DNA from: Bacteroidota bacterium
GTDB taxonomy: Bacteria; Bacteroidota; Bacteroidia; Flavobacteriales; Weeksellaceae
NCBI GenBank assembly: GCA_023448955.1
Contig: JAEXJU010000039.1
Coordinates: 1 to 20,081, forward strand
DNA length: 20,081 nt
Direction of reading: 5' to 3'
This document shows, piece by piece, positions 1 to 6,891 of the stretch. The notes below the pieces were generated by a model, which saw only the letters and a list, made by a program, of their open reading frames with translations, searched no databases and was not told the DNA's origin. The stretch's first letter is position 1. Each line of letters opens with the position of its first letter. The position numbers were made by a program, and so were the translations under genes.

Positions 1-701
1 GTCATAGAGCATTAGGATTAGGTGTTTTGGGATACCATTCTTATCTTCAGAAGAATATGATTCCGTTTGAAAGTTTCCAGGCGACTCAGTTCAATGCAAG
101 AGCGTTCCGTCACATCAAAGAACAATCTGAAATTGCGTCAAAAGAATTGGCAAACATTTATGGGGAACCAGATATGCTGAAAGGCTATGGAATGAGAAAT
201 ACAACGCTGATGGCTATTGCACCTACAACTTCGAGTTCTGCAATTCTTGGACAAACTTCTCCGGGAATTGAACCTTTCGCCTCTAACTATTATAAAGCAG
301 GCTTGGCAAAAGGAAACTTTATGCGTAAAAACAAATATTTGGCAAAATTGTTAGACGAAAAAGGTCTTGACAATGAAGAAACATGGAGAACAATTATGCT
401 GAATCACGGTTCTGTTCAGCATCTTGAAGGATTGACAGATGATGAGAAAGCGGTTTTCAAAACGTTCAGAGAGATTTCTCCAATGGAGATTGTTTCTCAG
501 GCTGCTCAAAGACAACAATACATAGACCAGGCTCAGTCGCTTAACTTACAGATTCCATCTACAATGCCTGTTAAAGACGTTAATTACGTGATGATAGAAG
601 CGTGGAAAAAAGGGGTGAAAACATTGTATTACCAAAGAAGTTCTTCGGTTTCCAAAGAGTTGATGGTAAACTTTGTGACTTGCTCGGCTTGTGAAGCTTA
701 A
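1..701 (+). CDS. nrdA: Ribonucleoside-diphosphate reductase, alpha (large) subunit, C-terminal part
   Basis: This is the 3' end of a class I ribonucleotide reductase large subunit, the cytosolic enzyme that reduces ribonucleoside diphosphates to deoxyribonucleotides. The reading frame is open from the first full codon at base 3, so the gene begins outside the window; about 233 residues are visible. Family landmarks are HRALGLGVLGYHS at the left edge, the loop TLMAIAPTTSSS followed by GQTSPGIEP, and the tyrosine pair in LYYQRS that carries the radical in the family. The C-terminus FVTCSACEA holds a CxxC pair, which in this family passes electrons from thioredoxin or glutaredoxin to the active site. 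The natural end is therefore intact. The beta-subunit gene is not in view and may lie upstream. A strong terminator follows 26 bases after the stop. The family call is secure; the symbol nrdA rather than nrdE is a convention. Confidence 0.95.
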   Translation, partial: HRALGLGVLGYHSYLQKNMIPFESFQATQFNARAFRHIKEQSEIASKELANIYGEPDMLKGYGMRNTTLMAIAPTTSSSAILGQTSPGIEPFASNYYKAGLAKGNFMRKNKYLAKLLDEKGLDNEETWRTIMLNHGSVQHLEGLTDDEKAVFKTFREISPMEIVSQAAQRQQYIDQAQSLNLQIPSTMPVKDVNYVMIEAWKKGVKTLYYQRSSSVSKELMVNFVTCSACEA

Positions 702-727
702 GTAATTAAAATCAATAGATTAAATGA

Positions 728-759
728 CCATTTCGTTTTGCTACGAAATGGTTTTTTTT
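728..759 (+). terminator. Intrinsic terminator after the ribonucleotide reductase gene
   Basis: A perfect 9-bp stem, CCATTTCGT (728-736) with ACGAAATGG (743-751), encloses a 6-base loop and is followed by eight T residues. This is a textbook rho-independent terminator and separates the reductase gene from the T9SS gene downstream. Confidence 0.92.
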
Positions 760-797
760 ATGAAAAATATCATTATTTGGGATTGTTTTATAAAATA

Positions 798-830
798 TTG
801 TTTATAGTTTTTTAATAAAAGTTATTTTTA
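798..830 (+). promoter_or_regulatory. Possible Bacteroidota promoter for the first T9SS gene
   Basis: TTG at 798-800 is followed after 22 bases by TATTTTTA (823-830), which matches the Bacteroidota -7 consensus TAnnTTTG at all but the last base. The spacing lies within the known range of about 17-23. The start codon is 22 bases further on. In such an AT-rich stretch a match like this can arise by chance, so confidence is low. Confidence 0.33.
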
Positions 831-852
831 CATCTGATTAAAAACAACAATA

Positions 853-1533
853 ATGAAAAAAATGATTATTTTGTCTGCAATACTTGCAGGCTCATTTGCT
901 ATTGCCCAAACTGCTCTGAACAGAGACTGGTATCTGCAGAAAATGACTTTGAACGGAACAGAATATGCTCCTCAAAACTTAGAATCTATTGCAAGATTAA
1001 CTTATGATACAGGATGGGGAGATATTAATACTCAGGTTTGCATGCAACGTTCATACAACATGACAAACGTTACTTCCACTCAGTACGTAGTAAATCAATA
1101 TTCAGGAATTGCTGGTACTTGTGCTATTTCGGTGACGACAGATTTTCAAACAAAGTATTTCACAGCATTTCAAAAAACCACAAATTTCTCTCATAATTAT
1201 TTTATTACAGGTAGTGGAACAAGCCAGATTCTTACAGTAACTACTGCAGCTGGCGATATTCTTATTTACGGAACTCAAAAAGTATTGGGAGTTAAAGATG
1301 TAACAAGCAAAACATTTGCAGTCTATCCGAATCCTGCAAAAGATGTGGTTAACTTTATCAGCTCTTCAAATTACAAACCAGATTCTGTAGCTATCTACGA
1401 CTTGACGGGTAAATTGGTGCTTTCTGAGAAAGCTGTTCAAAAAATCAATGTGTCTCTACTTAATAAAGGGATTTATTTGATGGAAGTTTCTTATGGTGAT
1501 AAGACTGAAACAATTAAAGTAATCAAAGAATAA
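853..1533 (+). CDS. Secreted T9SS type A sorting-domain protein, lipocalin/META-like N-terminal region
   Basis: This 226-residue protein is probably exported and then secreted or surface-anchored by the type IX system. Residues 1-18 are a signal peptide with likely cleavage at AIA|Q. The cargo region, about residues 20-145, starts NRDWYLQKMTLNG and has many predicted beta-type stretches, which resembles small lipocalin or META-like barrels; that resemblance is a loose impression. It has two cysteines, C63 and C90, which could form a disulfide. From about residue 154 comes the type A sorting tail, with FAVYPNPAKD, IYDLTGKLV, LNKGIYLMEV and the ending ETIKVIKE. In family members this tail is recognised by the T9SS and removed. 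The start is set by the signal peptide. The gene is monocistronic, with terminators on both sides. The next gene encodes a similar tail on an unrelated cargo. The cargo's function is unknown. Confidence 0.85.
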   Translation: MKKMIILSAILAGSFAIAQTALNRDWYLQKMTLNGTEYAPQNLESIARLTYDTGWGDINTQVCMQRSYNMTNVTSTQYVVNQYSGIAGTCAISVTTDFQTKYFTAFQKTTNFSHNYFITGSGTSQILTVTTAAGDILIYGTQKVLGVKDVTSKTFAVYPNPAKDVVNFISSSNYKPDSVAIYDLTGKLVLSEKAVQKINVSLLNKGIYLMEVSYGDKTETIKVIKE

Positions 1534-1556
1534 TCACTTATTTACAGATGATTTAT

Positions 1557-1581
1557 ACCACACGCTTTGTCGTGGTTTTTT
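1557..1581 (+). terminator. Weak intrinsic terminator after the first T9SS gene
   Basis: ACCAC (1557-1561) can pair with GTGGT (1572-1576), or CACG with CGTG inside it, and is followed by a T-rich run to 1580. The stem is short, but the place, 24 bases after the stop, fits a terminator. Confidence 0.55.
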
Positions 1582-1608
1582 ATGGTTAATTAATCTATAA
1601 AGGATTTG

Positions 1609-1616
1609 TATCCTTG
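1609..1616 (+). promoter_or_regulatory. Possible -7 element upstream of the LRR gene
   Basis: TATCCTTG matches the Bacteroidota -7 consensus TAnnTTTG at all but one defined base and lies 21 bases before the start codon, a usual distance. No convincing -33 TTG is seen at the expected spacing. Confidence 0.4.
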
Positions 1617-1637
1617 CAGCAAATAAAATAACAAATC

Positions 1638-2684
1638 ATGAAGAAAACAATTATACCACTTTTTGTGGCTATATCCTCTTTTGCCAATGCACAGATTATC
1701 AATTTTACAGACCCGATATTCAAGTCTGCATTACTGTCTACAAGTACATCACCAAGTGGAAACATCGCAAAAGATTTGAATGGTACTCAAATAAAAATTG
1801 ACCAAAATAATAATGAAGAAATAGAAGTTTCCGAAGCTGAAAATGTGGGCTGGCTATCCATCTATGGAGATTCCTCCATAAGTAAAATTTCAAATATTGA
1901 AGGCATTGATTATTTTAAAAATCTCAGCTATTTAAAAGTACAACATCATGAACTAACCAGTCTTAATACATCTAATTTGTCCAAATTAAAAAGCATAGAT
2001 GTATTTTACAATAAAATAACAACAATCAATGTGAATCCGATAGTAACAAGTTTAGGTTGTAGTTTTAATAATTTAAATTCATTAGATATTAGTAATCTAA
2101 ACAATTTGGTAGTTTTACTATGTGAATTCAATCCATTGTCAAGCTTAACTGTAGGTAACTTACCAAAATTAGAAGATGTTTATGTGAAAAATAATTTGCT
2201 GACGTCTCTTGATTTCAGTAAAACAGGTTTACAAAGCCTACATTGCGACAATAATCCCTTAACTTATCTCAATGTAAAAAATAATTGGAATATGGGTTCA
2301 ACATCTGCATATTTTACATCAACAAACACGCCTAACTTAGTCACAGTTTGTTCGGATCCAAATGAAGTTAACTGGTTGAAATCCTATTTTCAAAATCAGG
2401 GAAATATGAGTGTTAACGTATCAGCTTGTAACCTTGGAACTAATGATATTGCTGTTAAAACATTTTCTGTTTATCCAAATCCTGCCAAAAATATTGTTAA
2501 TATTATCAATTCTAAAAATGATATGATTAATAAAATTTCTCTGTATGATGTCGACGGGAAATTAGTATTTATGAATATTGGTAATCTAAATAGCATTGAT
2601 ATTACATCATTAAAAAAAGGCATTTACGTGATGCAAATTTCATCAGAAAAGAAAACAGAGTCAATTAAAGTGATTAAGGAATAA
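1638..2684 (+). CDS. Secreted leucine-rich-repeat protein with T9SS type A sorting domain
   Basis: The 348-residue product begins with a signal peptide (residues 1-18, cleavage near ANA|Q). A short N-terminal domain follows, with FTDPIFKSALL, KIDQNNNEEIEVSEAE and IEGIDYFKNL; Bacteroidota LRR proteins commonly carry this capping region. Residues of about 93-215 hold irregular leucine-rich repeats of the form LxxLxxxxNxLxxLDxSxL, for example FNNLNSLDISNL and CDNNPLTYLNV. From about residue 273 comes a type A sorting tail with FSVYPNPAKN, LYDVDGKLVF, LKKGIYVMQI and the ending ESIKVIKE. The protein is probably placed on or released from the cell surface by T9SS. LRR proteins of this type often bind other proteins or glycans, but no ligand can be inferred here. 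A strong terminator closes the gene, which is probably monocistronic. Confidence 0.9.
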   Translation: MKKTIIPLFVAISSFANAQIINFTDPIFKSALLSTSTSPSGNIAKDLNGTQIKIDQNNNEEIEVSEAENVGWLSIYGDSSISKISNIEGIDYFKNLSYLKVQHHELTSLNTSNLSKLKSIDVFYNKITTINVNPIVTSLGCSFNNLNSLDISNLNNLVVLLCEFNPLSSLTVGNLPKLEDVYVKNNLLTSLDFSKTGLQSLHCDNNPLTYLNVKNNWNMGSTSAYFTSTNTPNLVTVCSDPNEVNWLKSYFQNQGNMSVNVSACNLGTNDIAVKTFSVYPNPAKNIVNIINSKNDMINKISLYDVDGKLVFMNIGNLNSIDITSLKKGIYVMQISSEKKTESIKVIKE

Positions 2685-2708
2685 TTAGTAATTAATATAA
2701 TTAAATAT

Positions 2709-2739
2709 ACCACAGAAAAATTTCTGTGGTTTTTTTTTT
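2709..2739 (+). terminator. Intrinsic terminator after the LRR gene
   Basis: ACCACAGAAA (2709-2718) pairs perfectly with TTTCTGTGGT (2721-2730); the innermost pairs open to form the loop. A run of T residues continues to 2739. The signal is strong and 25 bases past the stop codon. Confidence 0.92.
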
Positions 2740-2751
2740 CAATTTTCTCTG

Positions 2752-2818
2752 CTAAGTTGCGCCTTTGTGAACCTAAAAAAACTACTACTACAAAAACTTT
2801 GCGGACTTTGCGTTTAAA
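2752..2818 (+). repeat. Degenerate CTTTGCG-type intergenic repeats
   Basis: Two related stretches sit in the gap before the DUF72 gene. Bases 2795-2816 read as two 9-base units, ACTTTGCGG then ACTTTGCGT, and bases 2752-2776 hold a diverged version containing AAGTTGCGCCTTTGTGA. Each stretch is followed closely by an A-rich run. From memory, such phrases are scattered between genes in many flavobacteria; their role is unknown to me. TTTG at 2807-2810 followed 24 bases later by TAACTTTA (2835-2842) could be a weak promoter for the DUF72 gene. Confidence 0.5.
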
Positions 2819-2870
2819 ATCATCAAACTTTCCCTAACTTTAAACCTCCAACCAAAAACTTTGAACTCAT

Positions 2871-3758
2871 ATGAAATTCGGACAAGTTGCTGACCCGTCA
2901 CAAATCGATTTTACGTTACCAAAAGACCATCCTCAGACCAGGTTTATTCTCAATCAGAATAAAAAAGGGTTGGATAATATCTCAATTGGTTGTGCCAAAT
3001 GGAACAAGACGGATCTGAAAGGGTTTTATCCGAAAGGTACAAAAGACGAACTGTCTTATTATGCCACGCAGTTTAATTCGATTGAACTGAATGCAACCTT
3101 TTACGGAATGCCAACTTCGGAACAAGTCCAGACCTGGAAAGAAAAAACGCCAAAGGATTTCAAATTCTTTCCAAAGATTACCAATACCGTTTCACATTTC
3201 CGAAGATTGTTGAATATTACAGATGTCGTGACACAATTCGCTTCTGCTGTTCTCAATTTCGAAGAAAAACTGGGAATGGTTTTTCTGCAGCTTCACGATA
3301 ATTTCAAACCTAAAGATTATGAACGGCTGGAAAAATTTGTTCTTGATTGGCCAAAAGAAGTTCCGCTAGCTATTGAATTGAGGAATACAGAATGGTTTAC
3401 TGACGAAGAAGTCTTCAATACTGTTTGTGAATTATTTGAAATGAATAACATCACCAATATCATCGTAGATACAGCCGGCAGACGAGATATGCTTCATATG
3501 CGACTGACAAGTCCAAAAGCCTTTATTAGATATGTTGGAGCCAATGCAGACAGCGATTATGCGAGGTTAGAAGATTGGCTGGAAAGATTGACGAAATGGA
3601 AAAAAGAAGGATTACAGGATGTTTATTTCTTTGTCCATCAGAATATCGAAAAAGCATCGCCGTTATTATCATCTTATTTCATCCAAAAAATGAATGAAAA
3701 ATGGGGGACTTCTATTCATGTTCCGATATTGGCAGATGGTCAACCGACCTTATTTTAA
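2871..3758 (+). CDS. DUF72 domain-containing protein (YecE family)
   Basis: The 295-residue protein belongs to the DUF72/YecE family, a TIM-barrel-like fold of unknown biochemical role. After an N-terminal stretch of about 35 residues come the family signatures: ISIGCAKWNKTDLKGFYP, then NSIELNATFYGMP, then KDFKFFPKITNTVSHFRR. The middle has LGMVFLQLHDNF and PLAIELRNTEWF, and the C-terminal third has HMRL and YFFVHQN. The length fits the family and nothing looks missing. There is no signal peptide, so it is probably cytosolic. The ATG at 2871 is chosen because the N-terminal stretch is like that of Bacteroidota relatives as I remember them. It stands alone, with a terminator after it and a convergent gene beyond. 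I do not assign an activity. Confidence 0.92.
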   Translation: MKFGQVADPSQIDFTLPKDHPQTRFILNQNKKGLDNISIGCAKWNKTDLKGFYPKGTKDELSYYATQFNSIELNATFYGMPTSEQVQTWKEKTPKDFKFFPKITNTVSHFRRLLNITDVVTQFASAVLNFEEKLGMVFLQLHDNFKPKDYERLEKFVLDWPKEVPLAIELRNTEWFTDEEVFNTVCELFEMNNITNIIVDTAGRRDMLHMRLTSPKAFIRYVGANADSDYARLEDWLERLTKWKKEGLQDVYFFVHQNIEKASPLLSSYFIQKMNEKWGTSIHVPILADGQPTLF

Positions 3759-3763
3759 ATTAA

Positions 3764-3797
3764 AATTCCCTTCGCATTGAAGGGAATTATTTTTTTT
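3764..3797. terminator. Intrinsic terminator between convergent genes, possibly bidirectional
   Basis: AATTCCCTTC (3764-3773) pairs perfectly with GAAGGGAATT (3779-3788) around a 5-base loop. On the plus strand a T run follows (3790-3797), ending the DUF72 transcript. On the minus strand the hairpin is followed by a T-rich but broken stretch, so it may also end the small minus-strand gene whose stop is at 3818. Confidence 0.9.
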
Positions 3798-3817
3798 ATA
3801 TGTTTAGAAAATAAAAT

Positions 3818-4114
3818 TTATGCCAAAAACTTCAGCTCTTTATCTTTAAAATTGTTGTTTTCTACCAATTTGTGCATCGCTTTCATTGTTTTCTTTCTGA
3901 GTTTGGCAAGGATACGGACATTTTTATCATCGCTGTAATCAAAAATATCATCCTCGAAAGAAAACACATCGCCTTTTTTAAACTTGATATTATTGTCTTT
4001 CATTTCTTTCAGAAGCATCAGGTTGGTCATTACCTTCAGAGCTGTGCTTTCAGCCGCTTCCATGTATTTCAGCGATTTTATAAGTTCTTTTTTGTATTTT
4101 TTCCTGGATTTCAT
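3818..4114 (-). CDS. Small conserved-looking hypothetical protein, 98 residues
   Basis: I do not recognise this protein. It is lysine-rich and very charged, starting MKSRKKYKKELIKSLKYME. It looks helical in two blocks, residues about 5-40 and 66-90, around an acidic middle (SFEDDIFDYSDDKN, about 52-65). It has no cysteine, signal peptide or membrane segment, so a soluble cytosolic protein is likely. I prefer this strand to the overlapping plus-strand frames because the translation has a normal soluble composition, whereas the others are full of F, H and C. It also ends next to a terminator that suits convergent genes. It is transcribed away from glyA. The basic, helical character would allow nucleic-acid or protein binding, but that is speculation. 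Confidence 0.65.
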   Translation of the reverse strand: MKSRKKYKKELIKSLKYMEAAESTALKVMTNLMLLKEMKDNNIKFKKGDVFSFEDDIFDYSDDKNVRILAKLRKKTMKAMHKLVENNNFKDKELKFLA

Positions 4115-4250
4115 ATGTAGAATTTATTATTTTTTAATGGTCATATGTAATCACCTATCTTCATTGATGTTTTTGTTCAACCTTGGCAATGGCGACTTCA
4201 TTTTGAATAATGTTAATCAATAAATATATAAAAAATTATCGAGAATTTCT

Positions 4251-4258
4251 TACTTTTG
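4251..4258 (+). promoter_or_regulatory. -7 promoter element of glyA
   Basis: TACTTTTG is a perfect match to the Bacteroidota TAnnTTTG element and ends 19 bases before the glyA start codon, the usual distance. A clear -33 TTG at 17-23 bases upstream is not visible, so promoter strength cannot be judged. Confidence 0.6.
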
Positions 4259-4277
4259 GGAAAATTAAATCTAAGAA

Positions 4278-5546
4278 ATGCAAGACCCGATTTTCGACCT
4301 AATTGAAAAAGAAAGACAGAGACAAACGCACGGCATTGAACTGATTGCGTCGGAAAATTTTGTTTCCGAAAACGTGATGAAAGCAATGGGAAGCGTGTTG
4401 ACCAATAAATATGCAGAAGGTTATCCCGGAAGACGCTACTACGGCGGATGCGAAGTGGTGGATGAAGTAGAGCAATTGGCAATTGACAGGGCAAAAAAAT
4501 TATTTGGCGTAGATTATGTCAATGTTCAGCCACATTCGGGTTCTCAGGCTAATGCTGCTATCTATCTTTCAATCCTGAAACCGGGCGATAAAGTAATGGG
4601 AATGGATTTGTCGATGGGTGGACATCTCACTCACGGTTCTGCGGTCAATTTTTCCGGAATTCAGTATCAAGTGTGTTCTTATGGCGTTCAGAAAGAAACA
4701 GGTCTGATTGACTATGATCAAATGAGAGAAGTAGCATTAAGAGAAAAACCAAAGATGCTGATTGCTGGATACTCTGCTTATTCCAGAGAGTTGGATTATG
4801 CTAAGTTTCGTGAAGAGGCGGATGAAATTGATGCATCGCTTTGGGCAGATATTGCGCATCCTGCAGGTTTGGTTGCAAAAGGTTTGTTGAATAATCCATT
4901 CGAGCATTGCCATGTTGTTACGACAACGACTCACAAAACATTGAGAGGGCCAAGAGGCGGAATGATTATGATGGGAAAAGATTTTGAAAATACTTACGGA
5001 CATAAAACACCAAAAGGTGAGACTAAGCTGATGAGTGCTGTTTTGGATGGCGCTGTTTTTCCAGGAATACAAGGTGGTCCATTGGAACACGTAATCGGAG
5101 CAAAAGCAGTTGCATTTGCAGAAGCCATTGACTCTAAGTTTGAAACTTATGCAAAACAAGTAAAAGCGAACGCTCAGGCATTGGCAAAAGCAATGATAGA
5201 TTTAGGATTTGAGATCGTTAGTGGCGGAACAGATAACCATTTAATGCTGATTGACCTTCGAAATAAAAACGTAAACGGAAAGGAAACGGAGAAAGCGCTT
5301 GTGAAAGCAGATATTACTTGCAATAAGAATATGGTTCCTTTTGATGATAAATCGCCGTTCACTACTTCAGGAATTCGTCTCGGAACTGCTGCAATTACTA
5401 CCAGAGGACTGAAAGAAAATGATATGAATGTAATTGCTAGCTTGATTTCTGAAGTGATAGACGATATTAAAAATGAAGACAGGCTAGCTGCTGTAAAGAA
5501 GAAAGTGAATGAACTGATGGAAGGAAAAGCACTTTTTAACTACTAA
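4278..5546 (+). CDS. glyA: Serine hydroxymethyltransferase
   Basis: GlyA is the cytosolic PLP enzyme that interconverts serine and glycine while moving a one-carbon unit to and from tetrahydrofolate. The protein has 422 residues, the normal bacterial length. Signatures in order are ELIASENFVS (21-30), KYAEGYPGRRYYGG (44-57), NVQPHSGSQAN (82-92), GGHLTHGS (114-121) and DIAHPAGLVAKG (191-202). The PLP lysine is K220 within TTTTHKTLRGPRGG. The C-terminal part has GTDNHLMLIDL and FTTSGIRLGTAA. No key residue is missing. The ATG start gives the usual short N-terminus MQDPIFDLIEKE. It has its own promoter-like element and ends at a hairpin just before recX. The coding sequence is visibly richer in G+C than the polysaccharide genes, as expected for a core gene. 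Confidence 0.98.
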   Translation: MQDPIFDLIEKERQRQTHGIELIASENFVSENVMKAMGSVLTNKYAEGYPGRRYYGGCEVVDEVEQLAIDRAKKLFGVDYVNVQPHSGSQANAAIYLSILKPGDKVMGMDLSMGGHLTHGSAVNFSGIQYQVCSYGVQKETGLIDYDQMREVALREKPKMLIAGYSAYSRELDYAKFREEADEIDASLWADIAHPAGLVAKGLLNNPFEHCHVVTTTTHKTLRGPRGGMIMMGKDFENTYGHKTPKGETKLMSAVLDGAVFPGIQGGPLEHVIGAKAVAFAEAIDSKFETYAKQVKANAQALAKAMIDLGFEIVSGGTDNHLMLIDLRNKNVNGKETEKALVKADITCNKNMVPFDDKSPFTTSGIRLGTAAITTRGLKENDMNVIASLISEVIDDIKNEDRLAAVKKKVNELMEGKALFNY

Positions 5547-5562
5547 TAATAAAGTTCAGATA

Positions 5563-5595
5563 AAAGAGAATGTTCGGAGGTTCATTCTTTTTTTT
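5563..5595 (+). terminator. Hairpin with T tract between glyA and recX
   Basis: AAGAGAATG (5564-5572) pairs with CATTCTTTT (5583-5591), including one G-T pair, around a loop of about ten bases. The right arm merges into a T run to 5595. It fits a glyA terminator. It ends only about six bases before the recX start codon, so it could also act as an attenuator for recX. Confidence 0.7.
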
Positions 5596-5601
5596 CTTGA
5601 T

Positions 5602-6066
5602 ATGGATAAGACATCATTCACATTTGAAGAAATAAAGCAGAAGTTGGTAAATTATTGTGTTTACCAGGACCGTTGTCATAAGGAAGTAGAGGAAAAAATG
5701 AAAGATTTTCTTTTGATTCCTGAAGCTAAAGATGAAATATTTCTTTATCTTCTAAAAGAAAATTTTCTAAATGAAGAGCGATTTACGAGGAGCTACATCA
5801 GAGGGAAATTTTATATTAAGCACTGGGGAAGAAATAAAATCAAAATCAATCTCAGACAAAAAGGAGTGAGTGACAAATTGATCTCAAATTGTATGGACGA
5901 AATTGATGACAATGATTATGAAAAAGAGATTGATAAAATTTACTGCTACTATTACGCCAGGCAAAAAGGTCTGAAGCATTATCAGAAAAAGAGTAAAACA
6001 ATCAGATACTTACTGTCCCGAGGGTATGAATATGATTATATCTTGAAAGCTATAGATAATATGTGA
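5602..6066 (+). CDS. recX: RecX family regulator of recombinase RecA
   Basis: The 154-residue, tyrosine- and lysine-rich helical protein has the three-helix repeat pattern of RecX, which binds RecA filaments and limits recombination and SOS activity in the cytosol. Signatures are LVNYCVYQDRCHKEVEEKM near the N-terminus, then YLLKENFLNEERFTRSYIRG and HWGRNKIKINLRQKGVSDKL. A later repeat has HYQKKSKTIRYLLSRGYEYD. Length is normal for a short RecX. It starts 55 bases after glyA, across a terminator-like hairpin, and is not beside recA, which is common in Bacteroidota. Because the hairpin lies so close to the start, transcription probably depends on read-through or on a promoter inside the end of glyA. 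Confidence 0.92.
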   Translation: MDKTSFTFEEIKQKLVNYCVYQDRCHKEVEEKMKDFLLIPEAKDEIFLYLLKENFLNEERFTRSYIRGKFYIKHWGRNKIKINLRQKGVSDKLISNCMDEIDDNDYEKEIDKIYCYYYARQKGLKHYQKKSKTIRYLLSRGYEYDYILKAIDNM

Positions 6067-6144
6067 AAATATAGATTATGTTAAATTAGTGTAAATTTTT
6101 TTAACACAATTAAAAATATTTCTTAAAAATAAATAAAAAATGAT

Positions 6145-6152
6145 TAATTTTG
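6145..6152 (+). promoter_or_regulatory. -7 promoter element of the outer-membrane barrel gene
   Basis: TAATTTTG is a perfect TAnnTTTG match ending 26 bases before the ATG at 6179. It falls inside the codons that would be translated from the earlier ATG at 6140, which is one reason to prefer the later start. No clear -33 TTG is seen. Confidence 0.6.
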
Positions 6153-6178
6153 TCCCAAAATACGATCAAATTAAATTC

Positions 6179-6874
6179 ATGAAAAAAATACTTTTTATAT
6201 ATTCTGTATTATTGATGGGTGTTGCGAGCGCACAGTCTATAAAATATGGTGTAACTGCAAATTTTCACAAAGGCTCAACTGTAAATATCCATGACAGATC
6301 AAAAGGAAATTTTGGTGCAGGCGTAGGTTTGTTCGCAGATTTCTCATTAGTTAATAATGATATATATGATTCTGCGTGGTTATATTTCACGCCGCAATTG
6401 GAATTTAGTATGGAAGGGGAAAGAGGTCAGGCTTGGAATGATAAAGTTGCTGCACAGCAGAAATATGATAATTATTATGTAGCATTGCCACTTTATATAA
6501 AATATTTCTTGAGAAACCACGGGTACAAATCTGATATATACTTCATGTTTGGTCCAAAGTTTGAGTTTCTTGTTTCAAACAAAGTAGATGAAGCTCAGGC
6601 GATTTCTTATGCCAATTCGATAGGATATTCAAATTCTCCGGATGATATAGCTTTAGGTGCTAAATCTTTAAGTTCAGTAGGTTTGAACAACAAAATTGCA
6701 AAATTTGGTTATGGATTATCTCTTGTGGCAGGAGTTAGAGTAGACGAGAAGTGGAACGTATTCTTGAGATTTGACAGAGGTCTATCAAAAGTGTATCCGG
6801 ATTATACCAAATACAGTACTTATAACAGGCTGTTAGCAATTGGAATTAACTATTATATTGGCGAAACAAACTAA
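6179..6874 (+). CDS. Outer-membrane beta-barrel protein (PorT-like family)
   Basis: The 231-residue product starts with a signal peptide, MKKILFIYSVLLMGVASAQS, cleaved near SAQ. The mature part alternates short polar and aromatic strands, such as GVTANFHKGSTVNI, GVGLFADFSLV, YFTPQLEFSMEGE, YYVALPLYIKYFL and FMFGPKFEFLVSNK. It ends in ERWNV-like strands (KWNVFLRFDRGL) and LLAIGINYYIG. This is the pattern of small 8-10-strand barrels annotated in Bacteroidota as outer membrane beta-barrel or PorT family proteins. A further in-frame ATG at 6140 would add 13 residues before the signal peptide and overlap the promoter element, so it is rejected. It lies 36 bases before the polysaccharide export genes, but a second promoter element sits between them. 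A role in the polysaccharide pathway cannot be inferred; its substrate or function is unknown. Confidence 0.85.
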   Translation: MKKILFIYSVLLMGVASAQSIKYGVTANFHKGSTVNIHDRSKGNFGAGVGLFADFSLVNNDIYDSAWLYFTPQLEFSMEGERGQAWNDKVAAQQKYDNYYVALPLYIKYFLRNHGYKSDIYFMFGPKFEFLVSNKVDEAQAISYANSIGYSNSPDDIALGAKSLSSVGLNNKIAKFGYGLSLVAGVRVDEKWNVFLRFDRGLSKVYPDYTKYSTYNRLLAIGINYYIGETN

Positions 6875-6891
6875 CTGTCTCGTAAACAATT

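Noticed and set aside
3872..4223. Plus-strand open frames over the small minus-strand gene
   Set aside because: Their translations are rich in F, H and C with no family features and read as antisense of the better minus-strand gene or as non-coding sequence.
4115..4277. Possible glycine riboswitch before glyA
   Set aside because: The region is very AT-rich with no paired-helix core or tandem structure that I can recognise; only a -7 element is supported.
4213..5362. Minus-strand open frames across glyA
   Set aside because: They are shadows of the certain glyA frame; compositions are odd and no motif is present.
6084..6111. Hairpin after recX as an intrinsic terminator
   Set aside because: The two arms (AATT-GTGT and ACAC-AATT) pair only with bulges and no T tract follows; I cannot call it a terminator.
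6140..6178. Earlier in-frame ATG for the outer-membrane barrel gene
   Set aside because: It would put 13 residues, including charged ones, before a clean signal peptide, and it lies upstream of and reads through the perfect -7 element at 6145-6152. The start at 6179 is preferred.
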